In this document: positions 27,461 through 36,361 of the stretch, piece after piece
How positions within the stretch are numbered: position 1 is the first letter of the stretch
Layout: each line of letters starts with the position of its first letter
NCBI GenBank assembly: GCA_026702615.1
Contig: JAPPBY010000020.1
Coordinates: forward strand, 62,001 to 126,000
DNA length: 64,000 nt
Direction: 5' to 3'
From: Chloroflexota bacterium
GTDB lineage: Bacteria; Chloroflexota; Dehalococcoidia; Tepidiformales; Tepidiformaceae
Notes under the pieces: generated by a model
What the model saw: the letters and a program-made list of their open reading frames with translations, nothing else
Database searches by the model: none
Told to the model about the DNA's origin: nothing
Program-made: the position numbers and the translations under genes

Positions 27461-28354
27461 CTAGTCGCCCCGCAGCAGCGAGCGCAGCGCGCCCTCGACC
27501 TCGGGCTGCGAGAACTCGAACCCGTCCGCGACGAGCCGCTCGGGAACGACGCGGTTGCTCGCGAAGAGAAGGGCGTCGGCGAGCTCGCCGAGGGCGAGCC
27601 GCATGGCGAAGGGCGGGACCATCATGAAGGCTGGGCGGCGCATCACGCGCCCCAGCGCCCGCGTCAGGTCGGCGTTCGTGGTGGCGACGGGAGCGACCAC
27701 GTTGACGGGCCCCGTCACGTCGCCATCGAGCAGGTGGGTGGTGGCGGCAACCCCGTCATCGAGCGTGATCCAGGGCATGTACTGCCGCCCGCTCCCGAGC
27801 CTGCCCCCGGCGCCAAAGCGGAAGGGCAGCGTGAGCCGCTTGAAGGCCGGTGCGTCGTTCGCGAAGACGACGCCGTAGCGGGCCATGGCCGTGGGAATAC
27901 CGGCGGCGTTCGCGTTCTCCGCCTCGGCCTCCCAGTCCACGGTCATGTCCGCGAGAAAGCCCTGACCCCGTGGCGACTCCTCCGTGAGCGACTCGTCCCC
28001 GCGGTCGCCGTAGAACCCCACGGCCGACGCCACGACAAGCCTCCGCGGCTTCGGGTCGAGCGAGGCGAGATGGGCGACGAGCACCCGGGTGCTGTCGATG
28101 CGGCTGGAGCGAAGCTCGGCCTTGCGCGCAGCCGTCCAGCGCCCCTCCCCGACGGAGGCGCCGCTCAGGTGGATGACGGCGTCGCAGCCGCCGAAGGCGC
28201 CCTCGCGGACCCAGCCCTCGGCCGGGGACCAGTCGGCGCCTTCGGCGCCGGCCGAACCCCGCGCGACGCGCACGACCTCGTCACCGCGCGCCTCGAGGCT
28301 CTTCGCGAGCGCCTGCCCCAGCAGTCCCGTGCTTCCCGTAATGGCGACCTTCAT
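27461..28354 (-). CDS. TIGR01777-family NAD-dependent epimerase/oxidoreductase
   Basis: MKVAITGSTGLLGQALAKSLEARGDEVVRVARG...DAVIHLSGASVGEGRWTAARKAELRSSRIDSTRVLVAHLASLD. Start reassigned to 28354. Confidence 0.92.
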   Translation of the reverse strand: MKVAITGSTGLLGQALAKSLEARGDEVVRVARGSAGAEGADWSPAEGWVREGAFGGCDAVIHLSGASVGEGRWTAARKAELRSSRIDSTRVLVAHLASLDPKPRRLVVASAVGFYGDRGDESLTEESPRGQGFLADMTVDWEAEAENANAAGIPTAMARYGVVFANDAPAFKRLTLPFRFGAGGRLGSGRQYMPWITLDDGVAATTHLLDGDVTGPVNVVAPVATTNADLTRALGRVMRRPAFMMVPPFAMRLALGELADALLFASNRVVPERLVADGFEFSQPEVEGALRSLLRGD

Positions 28355-28488
28355 CGGCAAACCTCCGGGGTCGAACAACCCCTCAATCCACCTTACCCGG
28401 CCCCTTCCTAAGCGGCGCAAGCGCGCTTACGGGCCCGGGAAAACGGCTCCAGGAGGGCTCAGGTCTGGACTTCGGGCGACCACAGTCT

Positions 28489-28734
28489 TCAGTCCTCGGA
28501 CAGCATGGCCATCAGTTCGAGCGCTCGGTCTCGACAGCCGGAGACCCGTTCTGGGTCGAACCCCTTCGCTATCAGGTAGCCCAGTGCGGAATCTAGGTAC
28601 TCGTCGATACTGGCACCGGAAATGCTGCCCATGAACACGACACGGTCACCTTCAACACCAAGTCTCGCGCTGAACATGGGGACCTGGTCGTGCGCCCGGT
28701 ATCCGAGGCAATCCATCATCGCCTGAACCGCCAA
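28489..28734 (-). CDS. Hypothetical protein
   Basis: 81-aa ORF MAVQAMMDCLGYRAHDQVPMFSARLGVEGDRVVFMGSISGASIDEYLDSALGYLIAKGFDPERVSGCRD...; no family recognised. Confidence 0.45.
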   Translation of the reverse strand: MAVQAMMDCLGYRAHDQVPMFSARLGVEGDRVVFMGSISGASIDEYLDSALGYLIAKGFDPERVSGCRDRALELMAMLSED

Positions 28735-28760
28735 TCGCTTGGCGGCAACGGGGTCCGGGG

Positions 28761-29186
28761 TTATGCCGGGAGCCTCTGAGTCAGGGCAAGGAGCTCACTA
28801 GCCTCGTCCATGGCATCGTGAAGTTCGTTCACCGCGAACTCCAGCCCATCCTCTGCTTCTACTTCACGGCAGTCGATACCAACAGAGCGGCAGTACTCGA
28901 CCACACCCTGTTCCTCGGGCTTGCTCTCGACAAGCCACTGCCCGAACGCCTGAACAGCACTCACGATGTAGCCGATGAGCTCCGGCCGGTTGCTCGCCTC
29001 CAGGAAGAGCGTGATGTTCTCACCCTTCGCCTGCCAGGCGCCGCCGCTAGTTTCGGCTATCGAAACAGAGACGGTGAACTCGTACTGCGGCACTTGCCTC
29101 TCCGTCGCGAGGAGATAGTTTCCCTCGACAAGATGGTACGCCGCGGGTCGGCGAGCAGGCAACCCTCGACCGCAGCCGCTAACCAC
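28761..29186 (-). CDS. Hypothetical protein
   Basis: EFTVSVSIAETSGGAWQAKGENITLFLEASNRPELIGYIVSAVQAFGQWLVESKPEEQGVVEYCRSVGIDCREVEAEDG; no family recognised. Confidence 0.45.
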   Translation of the reverse strand: MVSGCGRGLPARRPAAYHLVEGNYLLATERQVPQYEFTVSVSIAETSGGAWQAKGENITLFLEASNRPELIGYIVSAVQAFGQWLVESKPEEQGVVEYCRSVGIDCREVEAEDGLEFAVNELHDAMDEASELLALTQRLPA

Positions 29187-29652
29187 CTTCCCCGGGCGCG
29201 ATCGCGAACAGGAACTCGACCTCGACGGGGACGCCGAGCGGGAGCGAGGCCATGCCGACGGCCGCCCGCGCGTGGCGACCGGACTCGCCGAACACCTCGA
29301 CGAGCAGGTCGGACGCGCCGTTGATGACGGCCGGGTGCTGGGTGAAGTCGGGGGGCGCGGCGACGTAGCCGCCCACGCGCACGACGCCGGAGATGCGATC
29401 GAGCGAACCGAGGGCGGCGCGGGCGGCGGCGAGCCCGTTGAGGGCGCACTGCCGCGCGAGGGCGTACCCCTCCTCCACGGTCACGTTGAGGCCGCAGTGG
29501 CCGGTCGGGAGTGGTTCGCCCGGGGTCACGGGGATCTGGCCGGAGATGGCCAGCAGGTCGCCGTGCAACCGGGCGGGCACGTACGACCCGGCCGGAGCCG
29601 CCGGCTCCGGCAGCTCGATGCCCAACTCCCGCAGACGTTCCTCGACGCTCAT
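29179..29652 (-). CDS. RidA/YjgF-family protein
   Basis: YVPARLHGDLLAISGQIPVTPGEPLPTGHCGLNVTVEEGYALARQCALNGLAAARAALGSLDRISGVVRVGGYVAAPPDFTQHPAVINGASDLLVEVFGESGRHARAAVGMASLPLGVPVEVEFLFAI. Confidence 0.93.
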   Translation of the reverse strand: MSVEERLRELGIELPEPAAPAGSYVPARLHGDLLAISGQIPVTPGEPLPTGHCGLNVTVEEGYALARQCALNGLAAARAALGSLDRISGVVRVGGYVAAPPDFTQHPAVINGASDLLVEVFGESGRHARAAVGMASLPLGVPVEVEFLFAIAPGEGG

Positions 29653-29725
29653 CGCGTGCCCTCCTGAGTCTGTCCCGACGCGCGCCGACCCACCCAGGTG
29701 TGCCTGGCGCCCCTGCGAGCGAACC

Positions 29726-30601
29726 CTAAAGCGAGAGCAGCTTGCTCGTGACCGCCTCGAGTTCCTCGTCGCTGTAGGTGTCGACGACGATGCGGGCGCC
29801 GCCGCCGCGGTTCGACGTCACCGTGACGCGCGTGCCGAGGGCTCGGCGCAGATTCGTTTCCATGTCGCGCATGGGGGAGCCCCGGCCGGCGGCGGGCTCA
29901 GCGGTTCGGGGCCGATCGCGGCGGGGGGCGAGGGCGCGCCGCACGGCCGCCTCCGTCTCGCGCACGCTCAGGCCGCGGCGCACGGCCTCGCGCCAGACCT
30001 CCAGACGCCCTTCACCCTCGGGCATGCCGAGCAGGGCGCGGGCGTGGCCCGCCTGTATCTCGCCGGCTACCAGGCTGCGGCGGATCTCCGTCTCGAGCTG
30101 GAGCAGCCGCGTGGCGTTCGCGACCGCGGCCCGGCTGCGCCCCACCCGCTTCGCCACTTCCTCCTGGGTGAGCCCGTACTCGCTCAGCAGGCGGCGGTAC
30201 GCGAGCGCCTCCTCGATCGGGTTCAGGTCGGCGCGCTGGATGTTCTCGACGAGCGCCAGTTCGAGCAGCTCCGAGCCGTCCACCTCGCGCACGACGACGG
30301 GCACGGTCGGCAGGTCGGCGAGGCGCGCGGCCTGCAAGCGGCGCTCGCCGGCGATGAGGCGGTAGCCGCCCTCCTCCTCGAGGCTCACCACGAGGGGCTG
30401 GAGGACGCCGTGCTCGCGGATCGACTCCGCCAGCTCGCGCAGCTGCTCCGGCGGGAAGTTGGTGCGCGGCTGCTCCGGGTTGGGCGCAATCAGATCGATG
30501 TCGATCTCCTGCAGCGTTCGCCCGGGGGGCGGCTCCTCACCGCCGCCGCCGGGCAGGAGGGCGTCGAGCCCCCGTCCGAGTCCTCGTCGTGGCTGTGTCA
30601 T
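29726..30601 (-). CDS. parB: Chromosome partitioning protein ParB
   Basis: RGLGRGLDALL, IDLIAPNPEQPRTNFPPEQLRELAESIREHGVLQPLVV, GYRLIAGERRLQAARLA, VENIQRADLNPIEEALAY, HTH LTQEEVAKRVGRSRAAVANATRLLQL. Confidence 0.97.
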   Translation of the reverse strand: MTQPRRGLGRGLDALLPGGGGEEPPPGRTLQEIDIDLIAPNPEQPRTNFPPEQLRELAESIREHGVLQPLVVSLEEEGGYRLIAGERRLQAARLADLPTVPVVVREVDGSELLELALVENIQRADLNPIEEALAYRRLLSEYGLTQEEVAKRVGRSRAAVANATRLLQLETEIRRSLVAGEIQAGHARALLGMPEGEGRLEVWREAVRRGLSVRETEAAVRRALAPRRDRPRTAEPAAGRGSPMRDMETNLRRALGTRVTVTSNRGGGARIVVDTYSDEELEAVTSKLLSL

Positions 30602-31371
30602 GCGCTCACTCCCACGCGCTCCGTCAGCTCGTTCGCCAGCCTGCGGTAGGCGGTGGCGGCACGGCTTCCCGGGCTGTACCGAAAGATCGACTGCCCGTAA
30701 CTCGGCGCCTCGGCAATGCTGACGGCGCGCGGAATCACGGTGTTGAAGGTCTGGTTGGGGAAGTGGGTCATCACGTCGGCGGCCACCTCACGAGCGAGCC
30801 GCGTGCGCCGGTCGAGCATCGTCAGAACCAGGCCGAGGGTGCGCAGGCGCGGGTTGAGGTTGCTCCGCACGAGCGCCAGCGTCTCCATCAGCCGCGCGAG
30901 TCCCTCCATGGGCAGGTACTCGCACTGCACGGGAATGACCACGCTCGTCGCCGCGGTGAGGGCGTTCACCGTGAGGATGCCGAGCGAGGGCGGGCAGTCA
31001 ATGAAGATCCAGTCGTACTCCTCCGCCAGGGGTTCGCAGATCGTCTTCAGGCGCTGCTCGCGCGCCATGGCGGGGGCGAGCTCGACCTCCGCGCCCGACA
31101 GCTCGCGCGTGGCGGGCAGCACGTCGAACTGCTCCTCCTCGATGGACACGATGCAGTCGCGGGCATCGGCCTCCATCATCAGGACCTCGTAGATCGACGG
31201 CCCCTCGACCTCCGCGATGCCGGCGGTGCTCGTGGCGTTCGCCTGCGCGTCGAGGTCGATGAGCAGCACGCGTTCGTCCCGACGCCCCAGGGCGGCGGCC
31301 AGCGAGACGGCGGTCGTGGTTTTGCCCACGCCGCCCTTCTGGTTCACGAACGCGATGATCTCACGCGCCAT
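30598..31371 (-). CDS. parA: Chromosome partitioning ATPase ParA
   Basis: MAREIIAFVNQKGGVGKTTTAVSLAAALGRRDERVLLIDLDAQANATSTAG; DWIFIDCPPSLGILTVNAL. Start assigned to 31371. Confidence 0.97.
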   Translation of the reverse strand: MAREIIAFVNQKGGVGKTTTAVSLAAALGRRDERVLLIDLDAQANATSTAGIAEVEGPSIYEVLMMEADARDCIVSIEEEQFDVLPATRELSGAEVELAPAMAREQRLKTICEPLAEEYDWIFIDCPPSLGILTVNALTAATSVVIPVQCEYLPMEGLARLMETLALVRSNLNPRLRTLGLVLTMLDRRTRLAREVAADVMTHFPNQTFNTVIPRAVSIAEAPSYGQSIFRYSPGSRAATAYRRLANELTERVGVSA

Positions 31372-32209
31372 CCCCCACCCCTCTCCGTACACGAGCCTCC
31401 ACTTCCTTGCGTGAAGGCATCTCCACCATGCCGCTTCGTTCAACCACCAGGGACCCCATCGCATTTGCGAATGTACACGATTCGAACAAGTCTCCCGACT
31501 CGACTAGCCGCACTGCCAGGGCCGCGACGAAGCCGTCGCCCGCGCCCGTGGTGTCGTTCACGTTCGTGGCGAAGGCGGGCAGGACGCTGCGCGCGCCCCT
31601 GCGATAGAGCCAGGCGCCGCGGGCGCCGCGCGTCACGATTGCCGGGCCGCGGGCGGAGAGTCCGCGCGCGAGGTCGGGCGGATCGTCGGCATCTTCGTCG
31701 CTGAACACGGCGATCGCGCCCCTCGGCTGCAGCGCGCGCGCCCGCGAGGGGGCGTAGGCGGCGCGGCGCACAGGCTGGTTGGGCATCCCCCAGCGCAACG
31801 CCCCCTGGAGCGAGACAACGCGCACGGGCGCCTCGACGGGCGGGAACGCGTCCAGCTCATCGAGCACCGGGGCAGCGATGGCCGCGTCGGCCGTCAGACC
31901 AGCGGGCAGGTCATCCGCGGCGATCGGTTCACCCGCCTGGTGCAGCATCTGGCGGCGGAGCCCACCGTCGGGATGGGTATTCTCGAAGCGGGGACTGCCC
32001 TCGGCCGGGAGCTCCTTCACGGTCAGCCCCTCGAAGAGGCTCCGGTCGTAGTCCTCGGGCACGCGGCTTACGAGCGTCACGTCCGCGCCCAGCGCCGCCG
32101 CGGCGCGCGCGCTGTAGAGCGCGGGGCCGCCCGGCGTCCAGGCGCCGTCGGGCGTCAAATCCTCGGTCACGTTCCCGACGATCACGATTCTTGGCGCGGA
32201 CGGGCTCAT
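31361..32209 (-). CDS. PfkB-family carbohydrate kinase
   Basis: IVGNVTEDLTPDGAWTPGGPALYSARAAAALGADVTLVSRV ... NVNDTTGAGDGFVAALAVRL (DTTGAGD signature). Confidence 0.9.
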   Translation of the reverse strand: MSPSAPRIVIVGNVTEDLTPDGAWTPGGPALYSARAAAALGADVTLVSRVPEDYDRSLFEGLTVKELPAEGSPRFENTHPDGGLRRQMLHQAGEPIAADDLPAGLTADAAIAAPVLDELDAFPPVEAPVRVVSLQGALRWGMPNQPVRRAAYAPSRARALQPRGAIAVFSDEDADDPPDLARGLSARGPAIVTRGARGAWLYRRGARSVLPAFATNVNDTTGAGDGFVAALAVRLVESGDLFESCTFANAMGSLVVERSGMVEMPSRKEVEARVRRGVGDGA

Positions 32210-32213
32210 TCCA

Positions 32214-33251
32214 TCAATCCTCCAGCAGGCTGATGACGACCTTGCGGCTGTCCCCCTCGCCGACGCTGTTCGTCTCGAGCTCGGGGTCGTCGACGAGGGC
32301 GAGGTGGACGAGGCGGCGCTCGGCGGCCGACATCGGCTCGAGCGTGATCGGCTCGCCGATGTCGCGTACGCGCTCGGCCATGCGCTCGGCCAGCGAGACC
32401 ACCTGGTCCTCGCGACGCCGGCGGTACTGCTCGACGTCGACCGTGACCGACCCTCGGCCAGGGAAGCGCCGCGTCATCACGAGGTTCACCACGTACTGGA
32501 ACGCCATCAGGCTCTCGCCCCGCCGCCCGATGAGCATCCCCAGGTCGTCCCCGGAGATGTCGATCACGGCGCGGGCGCTGCCGAGGCCGTCGCCGGCGGT
32601 CACGGGCTCGCGGATGTTGATGTCGGCGTCGATTTCGAGGATCTGGAGGATGGAATCGACCACCTCGGCCGCGAGATCGACCTCCTCGGCGTTGATGTCG
32701 GGCTCGATGTTCTCTTCCCGACGCCTGCGCGGTCGGTCGCGACGGGAACCACCGCCACCACCGCCACCGCCACCAGAGGAGCGGCGTGGGGGCGGCCCGC
32801 TGCGCGCCGGCTGGCGCGGGGGCGGGGCTGCGCCTTCGCCAAAGAAGTCCTGTTCGGTCAGCTGCGGCTCTCGCTCGGCGCGAGGTCCACGCTGACCACC
32901 ACCGGAGCCACCGCGCGGGCCACCCGAGCCGCCGCGCCTGCGCCCACCGCCGCTACCACCGCGCCGTCCACGGTCGCGGCCAGCGGCTCCACCGCTGCCA
33001 CCACGTCCGCCGCGGCCGCCTCGACCGCGGGGGATGCTGGTGTCGGGAGGTTCCGGCGACCGTTCGCGCGGCCCGTCCGCGCGGCGCTCGACGCGCACGA
33101 CGGCGTCGCGGGCGCCGCGCCCGAAGAGCCCGCCACGCTGTCCTTCGTCCAGCACGACGAGCTCGACTTCATCAACGGTTGCGTTGAGCTTGGCCAACGC
33201 CGCCTTAAGCGCGTCGTCGACGGTTTTTCCGTTTGCTTCTGCGTGATCCAT
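32214..33251 (-). CDS. jag: Jag/KhpB RNA-binding protein (Jag-N, KH, R3H) with long RGG-rich linker
   Basis: GKTVDDALKAALAKLNATVDEVELVVLDEGQRGGLFGRGARDAVVRV; GDDLGMLIGRRGESLMAFQYVVNLVMTRR; PMSAAERRLVHLALVDDPELETNSVGEGDSRKVVI (R3H). Confidence 0.94.
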   Translation of the reverse strand: MDHAEANGKTVDDALKAALAKLNATVDEVELVVLDEGQRGGLFGRGARDAVVRVERRADGPRERSPEPPDTSIPRGRGGRGGRGGSGGAAGRDRGRRGGSGGGRRRGGSGGPRGGSGGGQRGPRAEREPQLTEQDFFGEGAAPPPRQPARSGPPPRRSSGGGGGGGGGSRRDRPRRRREENIEPDINAEEVDLAAEVVDSILQILEIDADINIREPVTAGDGLGSARAVIDISGDDLGMLIGRRGESLMAFQYVVNLVMTRRFPGRGSVTVDVEQYRRRREDQVVSLAERMAERVRDIGEPITLEPMSAAERRLVHLALVDDPELETNSVGEGDSRKVVISLLED

Positions 33252-34185
33252 GGGTAGATGTCCTCAATTCGCGGGAGGGACGCGAGCGTGTCTGGCCCGA
33301 GCCCTCCGAAGATACGGATGCGGCCGCCTCGACCGGGGCGGGGGGATTCGGTGGCCCCACCAGAGGCGGAATGTTGAGCGCGGGGAACCCGTAAACCATG
33401 ACGTTGAGCCCCACGCTCACAAACGAGGTGACAACCCAGTAGAGGCTTACTCCACTGGGAAAACTGAGACCGAAAAACATGAACATGATGGGCAGCATCC
33501 AGGTCATCATCTGTTGCTGCGTGCGCGCCCGTTCGTCCGTCGCGACGGTGACCGTCGTCTTCGATTGGGCCCAGGTGGAAAACCCAACCAGCACCACCAC
33601 CAGGAGGTTGAGGTTGAGCACGCTGATGGACGCGCCTTCGGCGAGGTTGATGCCGATAAAGCTCTCTTCGAGAGGGATGGCGCTCTGGATGTAGCTCCAC
33701 GAATAGAGGTGGCCGGAGAGGTTGTCGAGCGCCTCGGGCGAGATCGCGAGGGTCTGGCGGATGGCATAGAAGAGCGCGATCAGGATGGGGAACTGCAGCA
33801 CCAGCGGGCCCAGGCAGCCAAGCGGATTCACCCCCGCCTCGCGGTAGGCCTTCATCATCTCCTCCTGGCGCCGCTTCGGGTCGGTGAACTTCTTCTGGAT
33901 CTCCTGCACGTGTGGCTGCAGCGCCTGCATCGCGCGCGTCTGCTGGAGCTGGCGCATGGTGAGCGGGAAGGTGACCAGCCGCACGAGGATGGTGAAGGCG
34001 ATGACCGCGAGCCCGAAGCTGCCCCAGAGCGCGTGGTTGAGCACCACCAGCACGTTGATCATCGGATCGAGCAACCCGACGGTGAATGTCTTGCCGAAGC
34101 CGAAGGTCGCGATCGCGAAGACGAGCGCGACGCCGCCGATCAGGGCGAGGCCGAGCAAGGCCCGCTGCGGGACTGCGGTGATCAC
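33205..34185 (-). CDS. yidC: YidC/Oxa1 membrane protein insertase
   Basis: LGSFGLAVIAFTILVRLVTFPLTMRQLQQTRAMQALQPHVQEIQKKFTDPKRRQEEMMKAYREAGVNPLGCLGPLVLQFPILIALFYAIR. Confidence 0.95.
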   Translation of the reverse strand: MITAVPQRALLGLALIGGVALVFAIATFGFGKTFTVGLLDPMINVLVVLNHALWGSFGLAVIAFTILVRLVTFPLTMRQLQQTRAMQALQPHVQEIQKKFTDPKRRQEEMMKAYREAGVNPLGCLGPLVLQFPILIALFYAIRQTLAISPEALDNLSGHLYSWSYIQSAIPLEESFIGINLAEGASISVLNLNLLVVVLVGFSTWAQSKTTVTVATDERARTQQQMMTWMLPIMFMFFGLSFPSGVSLYWVVTSFVSVGLNVMVYGFPALNIPPLVGPPNPPAPVEAAASVSSEGSGQTRSRPSRELRTSTHGSRRSKRKNRRRRA

Positions 34186-35318
34186 GGCAGACCTCGCACT
34201 TCACGCTCGATGACGGTGAGCGTCGAGGGGTCGGCGCGGTAGAGCCTGCCCTCGGTGCCGAGGATCCAGGCAAAACCTTCCTTTTCTACCAAACCTGCGC
34301 GAATCTTCCCGGCCCCATCGAGTTTCACAGCGTTCCGCCGCACGCCACTTGCCAGATCCACGAAGTGCACGGTGCCGCTCTCATCGCCAACGATAAGCGT
34401 TTCATCGATTATGACGCCCTGGGCCTTCACCTTGTTCTCCGCCCGGTAGGTCCAGAGCGTCCGCCCCGAGTCCATGTCCCAGGCGTAGACCAGGTCCTCG
34501 AAATCGCCGAAGTAGGCGACGCCGTCACGGATCACGGGGCGCGTCCACACCCAGCCCTCAGCCTCGAACGGCTCGCGCAGGGCGGCGCCGGTCTCCGCGT
34601 CGACCAGCCAGACCCGGCCCCGGAGGGTCGGCACGAACAACGTGCCGTTACCGATGTGCGCCAGGTCGGCAATAGCCCCGCCCGCGTCGAACGGCCGCGT
34701 CCAGAGCTCCTGCCCCGACTCGAGGTCGAAGGCATAGAGGTTGCCATCCATGGTCCCGACGTACATGACATTGTCGACGACAACTGGTTGAGACCAGATT
34801 TCACCCTTCAGCTTCAAGCCATCGGACGGCCAGGGCGCGACAGCGCCCCCATCGACGACGTTTCGCACGTACAGGCGCTGTTCCGTGGTGCCAAAGACAA
34901 ACCGGTCGCCGGCCAGCGTGGCGCCCCCGACGATGCTGCCGTTCACGTCGTCGCGCCACCAGCTCCCTCGCCCCGCGATGTAACGCCCCTCCGGGCCAAG
35001 AGCGACCATTTCCCCCGAAAAGCCGGCGAGAATGATGCGATCCCCCGCGAACAGGGGCGGGCCGTAGACCGCCTCGAGGTCGATTTCACTCTCGGCGTCG
35101 AGATCGCCGTCCGGGAACGTCCAACTCCACTCCGCACCGAACTCATCGAGGTTTGCGGCGACGAACTCGTCGCGATCCAGGAACACGTAGACCGTTTCGC
35201 CATCGAACACGGGCGCCGCCCAGCCGCGGGGCTCGGAAAACCCCACGCAGCCGCTGGAGAGCACGGCTACGACCAGGACCACGGGGAGCAGAAGCTTCGA
35301 CAGGCGCACGGAAGGCAT
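34182..35318 (-). CDS. PQQ-type beta-propeller (BamB-like) lipoprotein
   Basis: MPSVRLSKLLLPVVLVVAVLSSGCVGFSEPRG signal/lipobox-like; repeated VVDNVMYVGTMDGNLYAFDLESGQELWTRPF-type blades. Confidence 0.85.
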   Translation of the reverse strand: MPSVRLSKLLLPVVLVVAVLSSGCVGFSEPRGWAAPVFDGETVYVFLDRDEFVAANLDEFGAEWSWTFPDGDLDAESEIDLEAVYGPPLFAGDRIILAGFSGEMVALGPEGRYIAGRGSWWRDDVNGSIVGGATLAGDRFVFGTTEQRLYVRNVVDGGAVAPWPSDGLKLKGEIWSQPVVVDNVMYVGTMDGNLYAFDLESGQELWTRPFDAGGAIADLAHIGNGTLFVPTLRGRVWLVDAETGAALREPFEAEGWVWTRPVIRDGVAYFGDFEDLVYAWDMDSGRTLWTYRAENKVKAQGVIIDETLIVGDESGTVHFVDLASGVRRNAVKLDGAGKIRAGLVEKEGFAWILGTEGRLYRADPSTLTVIEREVRGLP

Positions 35319-35358
35319 CCTAGCAGCAACCCCGTTACGGTCAGCAGACGTAAGTATC

Positions 35359-35374
35359 TGTTTCACGTGAAACA
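35359..35374. promoter_or_regulatory. parS centromere site 1
   Basis: Perfect 16-bp TGTTTCACGTGAAACA. Confidence 0.95.
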
Positions 35375-35482
35375 CCGCGCCCCCGCAACCTTCGCCCACT
35401 CGGAACAGTCCACTTTCACTAATCCACCCAAGCGCTTTAGCCCATTTGTGCGGCGCCTACTTCGACTTCCCGTCCGAGCCCG

Positions 35483-35498
35483 TGTTTCACGTGAAACA
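35483..35498. promoter_or_regulatory. parS centromere site 2
   Basis: Perfect 16-bp TGTTTCACGTGAAACA. Confidence 0.95.
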
Positions 35499-35634
35499 CT
35501 GGCTGCCTCGGGACCGGACAGATCGTCCATTGCGCCGGTACGTGCCACCCGCCACCTGCCGGCGGCCCCCGTCATTCCTACACCGTTGCCCCCTTTCTCC
35601 ACCTCCTGGAGCCACCCGGCCGCTCCAGCAATTT

Positions 35635-35658
35635 GAGCCGCCTACCTACAGGCGGCTC
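35635..35658. other. Perfect 9-bp-stem hairpin between parS sites
   Basis: GAGCCGCCT-ACCTAC-AGGCGGCTC. Confidence 0.7.
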
Positions 35659-35771
35659 CATGTCCCTGCGCGGACCACTAGCCCTGCTAGCCATTACCGC
35701 CCCTGCGATGCCGTGGGCGGGACTCCCGCCGCAGATCATCAGTGCAGGCTTTGCTGTGCCTCTATTCCCAC

Positions 35772-35787
35772 TGTTTCACGTGAAACA
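35772..35787. promoter_or_regulatory. parS centromere site 3
   Basis: Perfect 16-bp TGTTTCACGTGAAACA. Confidence 0.95.
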
Positions 35788-35799
35788 GTGGCCCGTCAC

Positions 35800-36051
35800 C
35801 TAATCCGGCACCGGGTCGTACCCGAATCCACCTCCCGGCCGACACCGCCCTAGCCGCTTCGCCGTCAGCCAGGTACCGCGAACGGCACCGTGGCGACGCA
35901 GAGCTTCCTCTCCATACCTCGAGCAGCTGGGTTCAAACCGGCAATTCCCCATGAACAGCGCCGCCAGGGTCACCTGGTACACGCGAATGGCTCCGATCAG
36001 CACCCACCTCACCCGGAATCCTCCCCGCCAAGGAGGCCGGCCCTCCCGCAC
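35800..36051 (-). CDS. yidD: Membrane protein insertion efficiency factor YidD
   Basis: VRWVLIGAIRVYQVTLAALFMGNCRFEPSCSRYGEEALRRHGAVRGTWLTAKRLGRCRPGGGFGYDPVP. Confidence 0.95.
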   Translation of the reverse strand: MREGRPPWRGGFRVRWVLIGAIRVYQVTLAALFMGNCRFEPSCSRYGEEALRRHGAVRGTWLTAKRLGRCRPGGGFGYDPVPD

Positions 36052-36347
36052 ACGGCCGCCACGTCCTCCCGAAGCGCCGGCGCCGCTTCCGTCAGGGCTG
36101 ACCGCCTCGCCATGACAACTACGTCGTACCCATCACGCAGCTCGAGGCGCCGCAGTACTTCCCGCAGGCGACGACGCACGCGATTCCGGATCACGGCCCG
36201 TTTGTCCAGCCGCTTCCCCACCGCGAACCCAACGCGAGTCGGTCCCTCACCGCGCTCCAGGATCCTGAGGGAGATCGTGCGCCCTGCCACGAATGTCCCC
36301 GATGAGAACACTTGTTCGAAATCTGCGCGCCGCCGCAGTGGCTCCAC
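36009..36347 (-). CDS. rnpA: Ribonuclease P protein component
   Basis: RRRADFEQVFSSGTFVAGRTISLRILERGEGPTRVGFAVGKRLDKRAVIRNRVRRRLREVLRRLE. Confidence 0.95.
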   Translation of the reverse strand: MEPLRRRADFEQVFSSGTFVAGRTISLRILERGEGPTRVGFAVGKRLDKRAVIRNRVRRRLREVLRRLELRDGYDVVVMARRSALTEAAPALREDVAAVCGRAGLLGGEDSG

Positions 36348-36361
36348 CGCGCGCCCCCCGC

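Noticed and set aside
35375-36010. DnaA-box cluster/oriC in the parS gap
   Set aside because: Only poor matches such as TAATCCACC; no set of TTWTNCACA-like boxes and no AT-rich unwinding element recognised.
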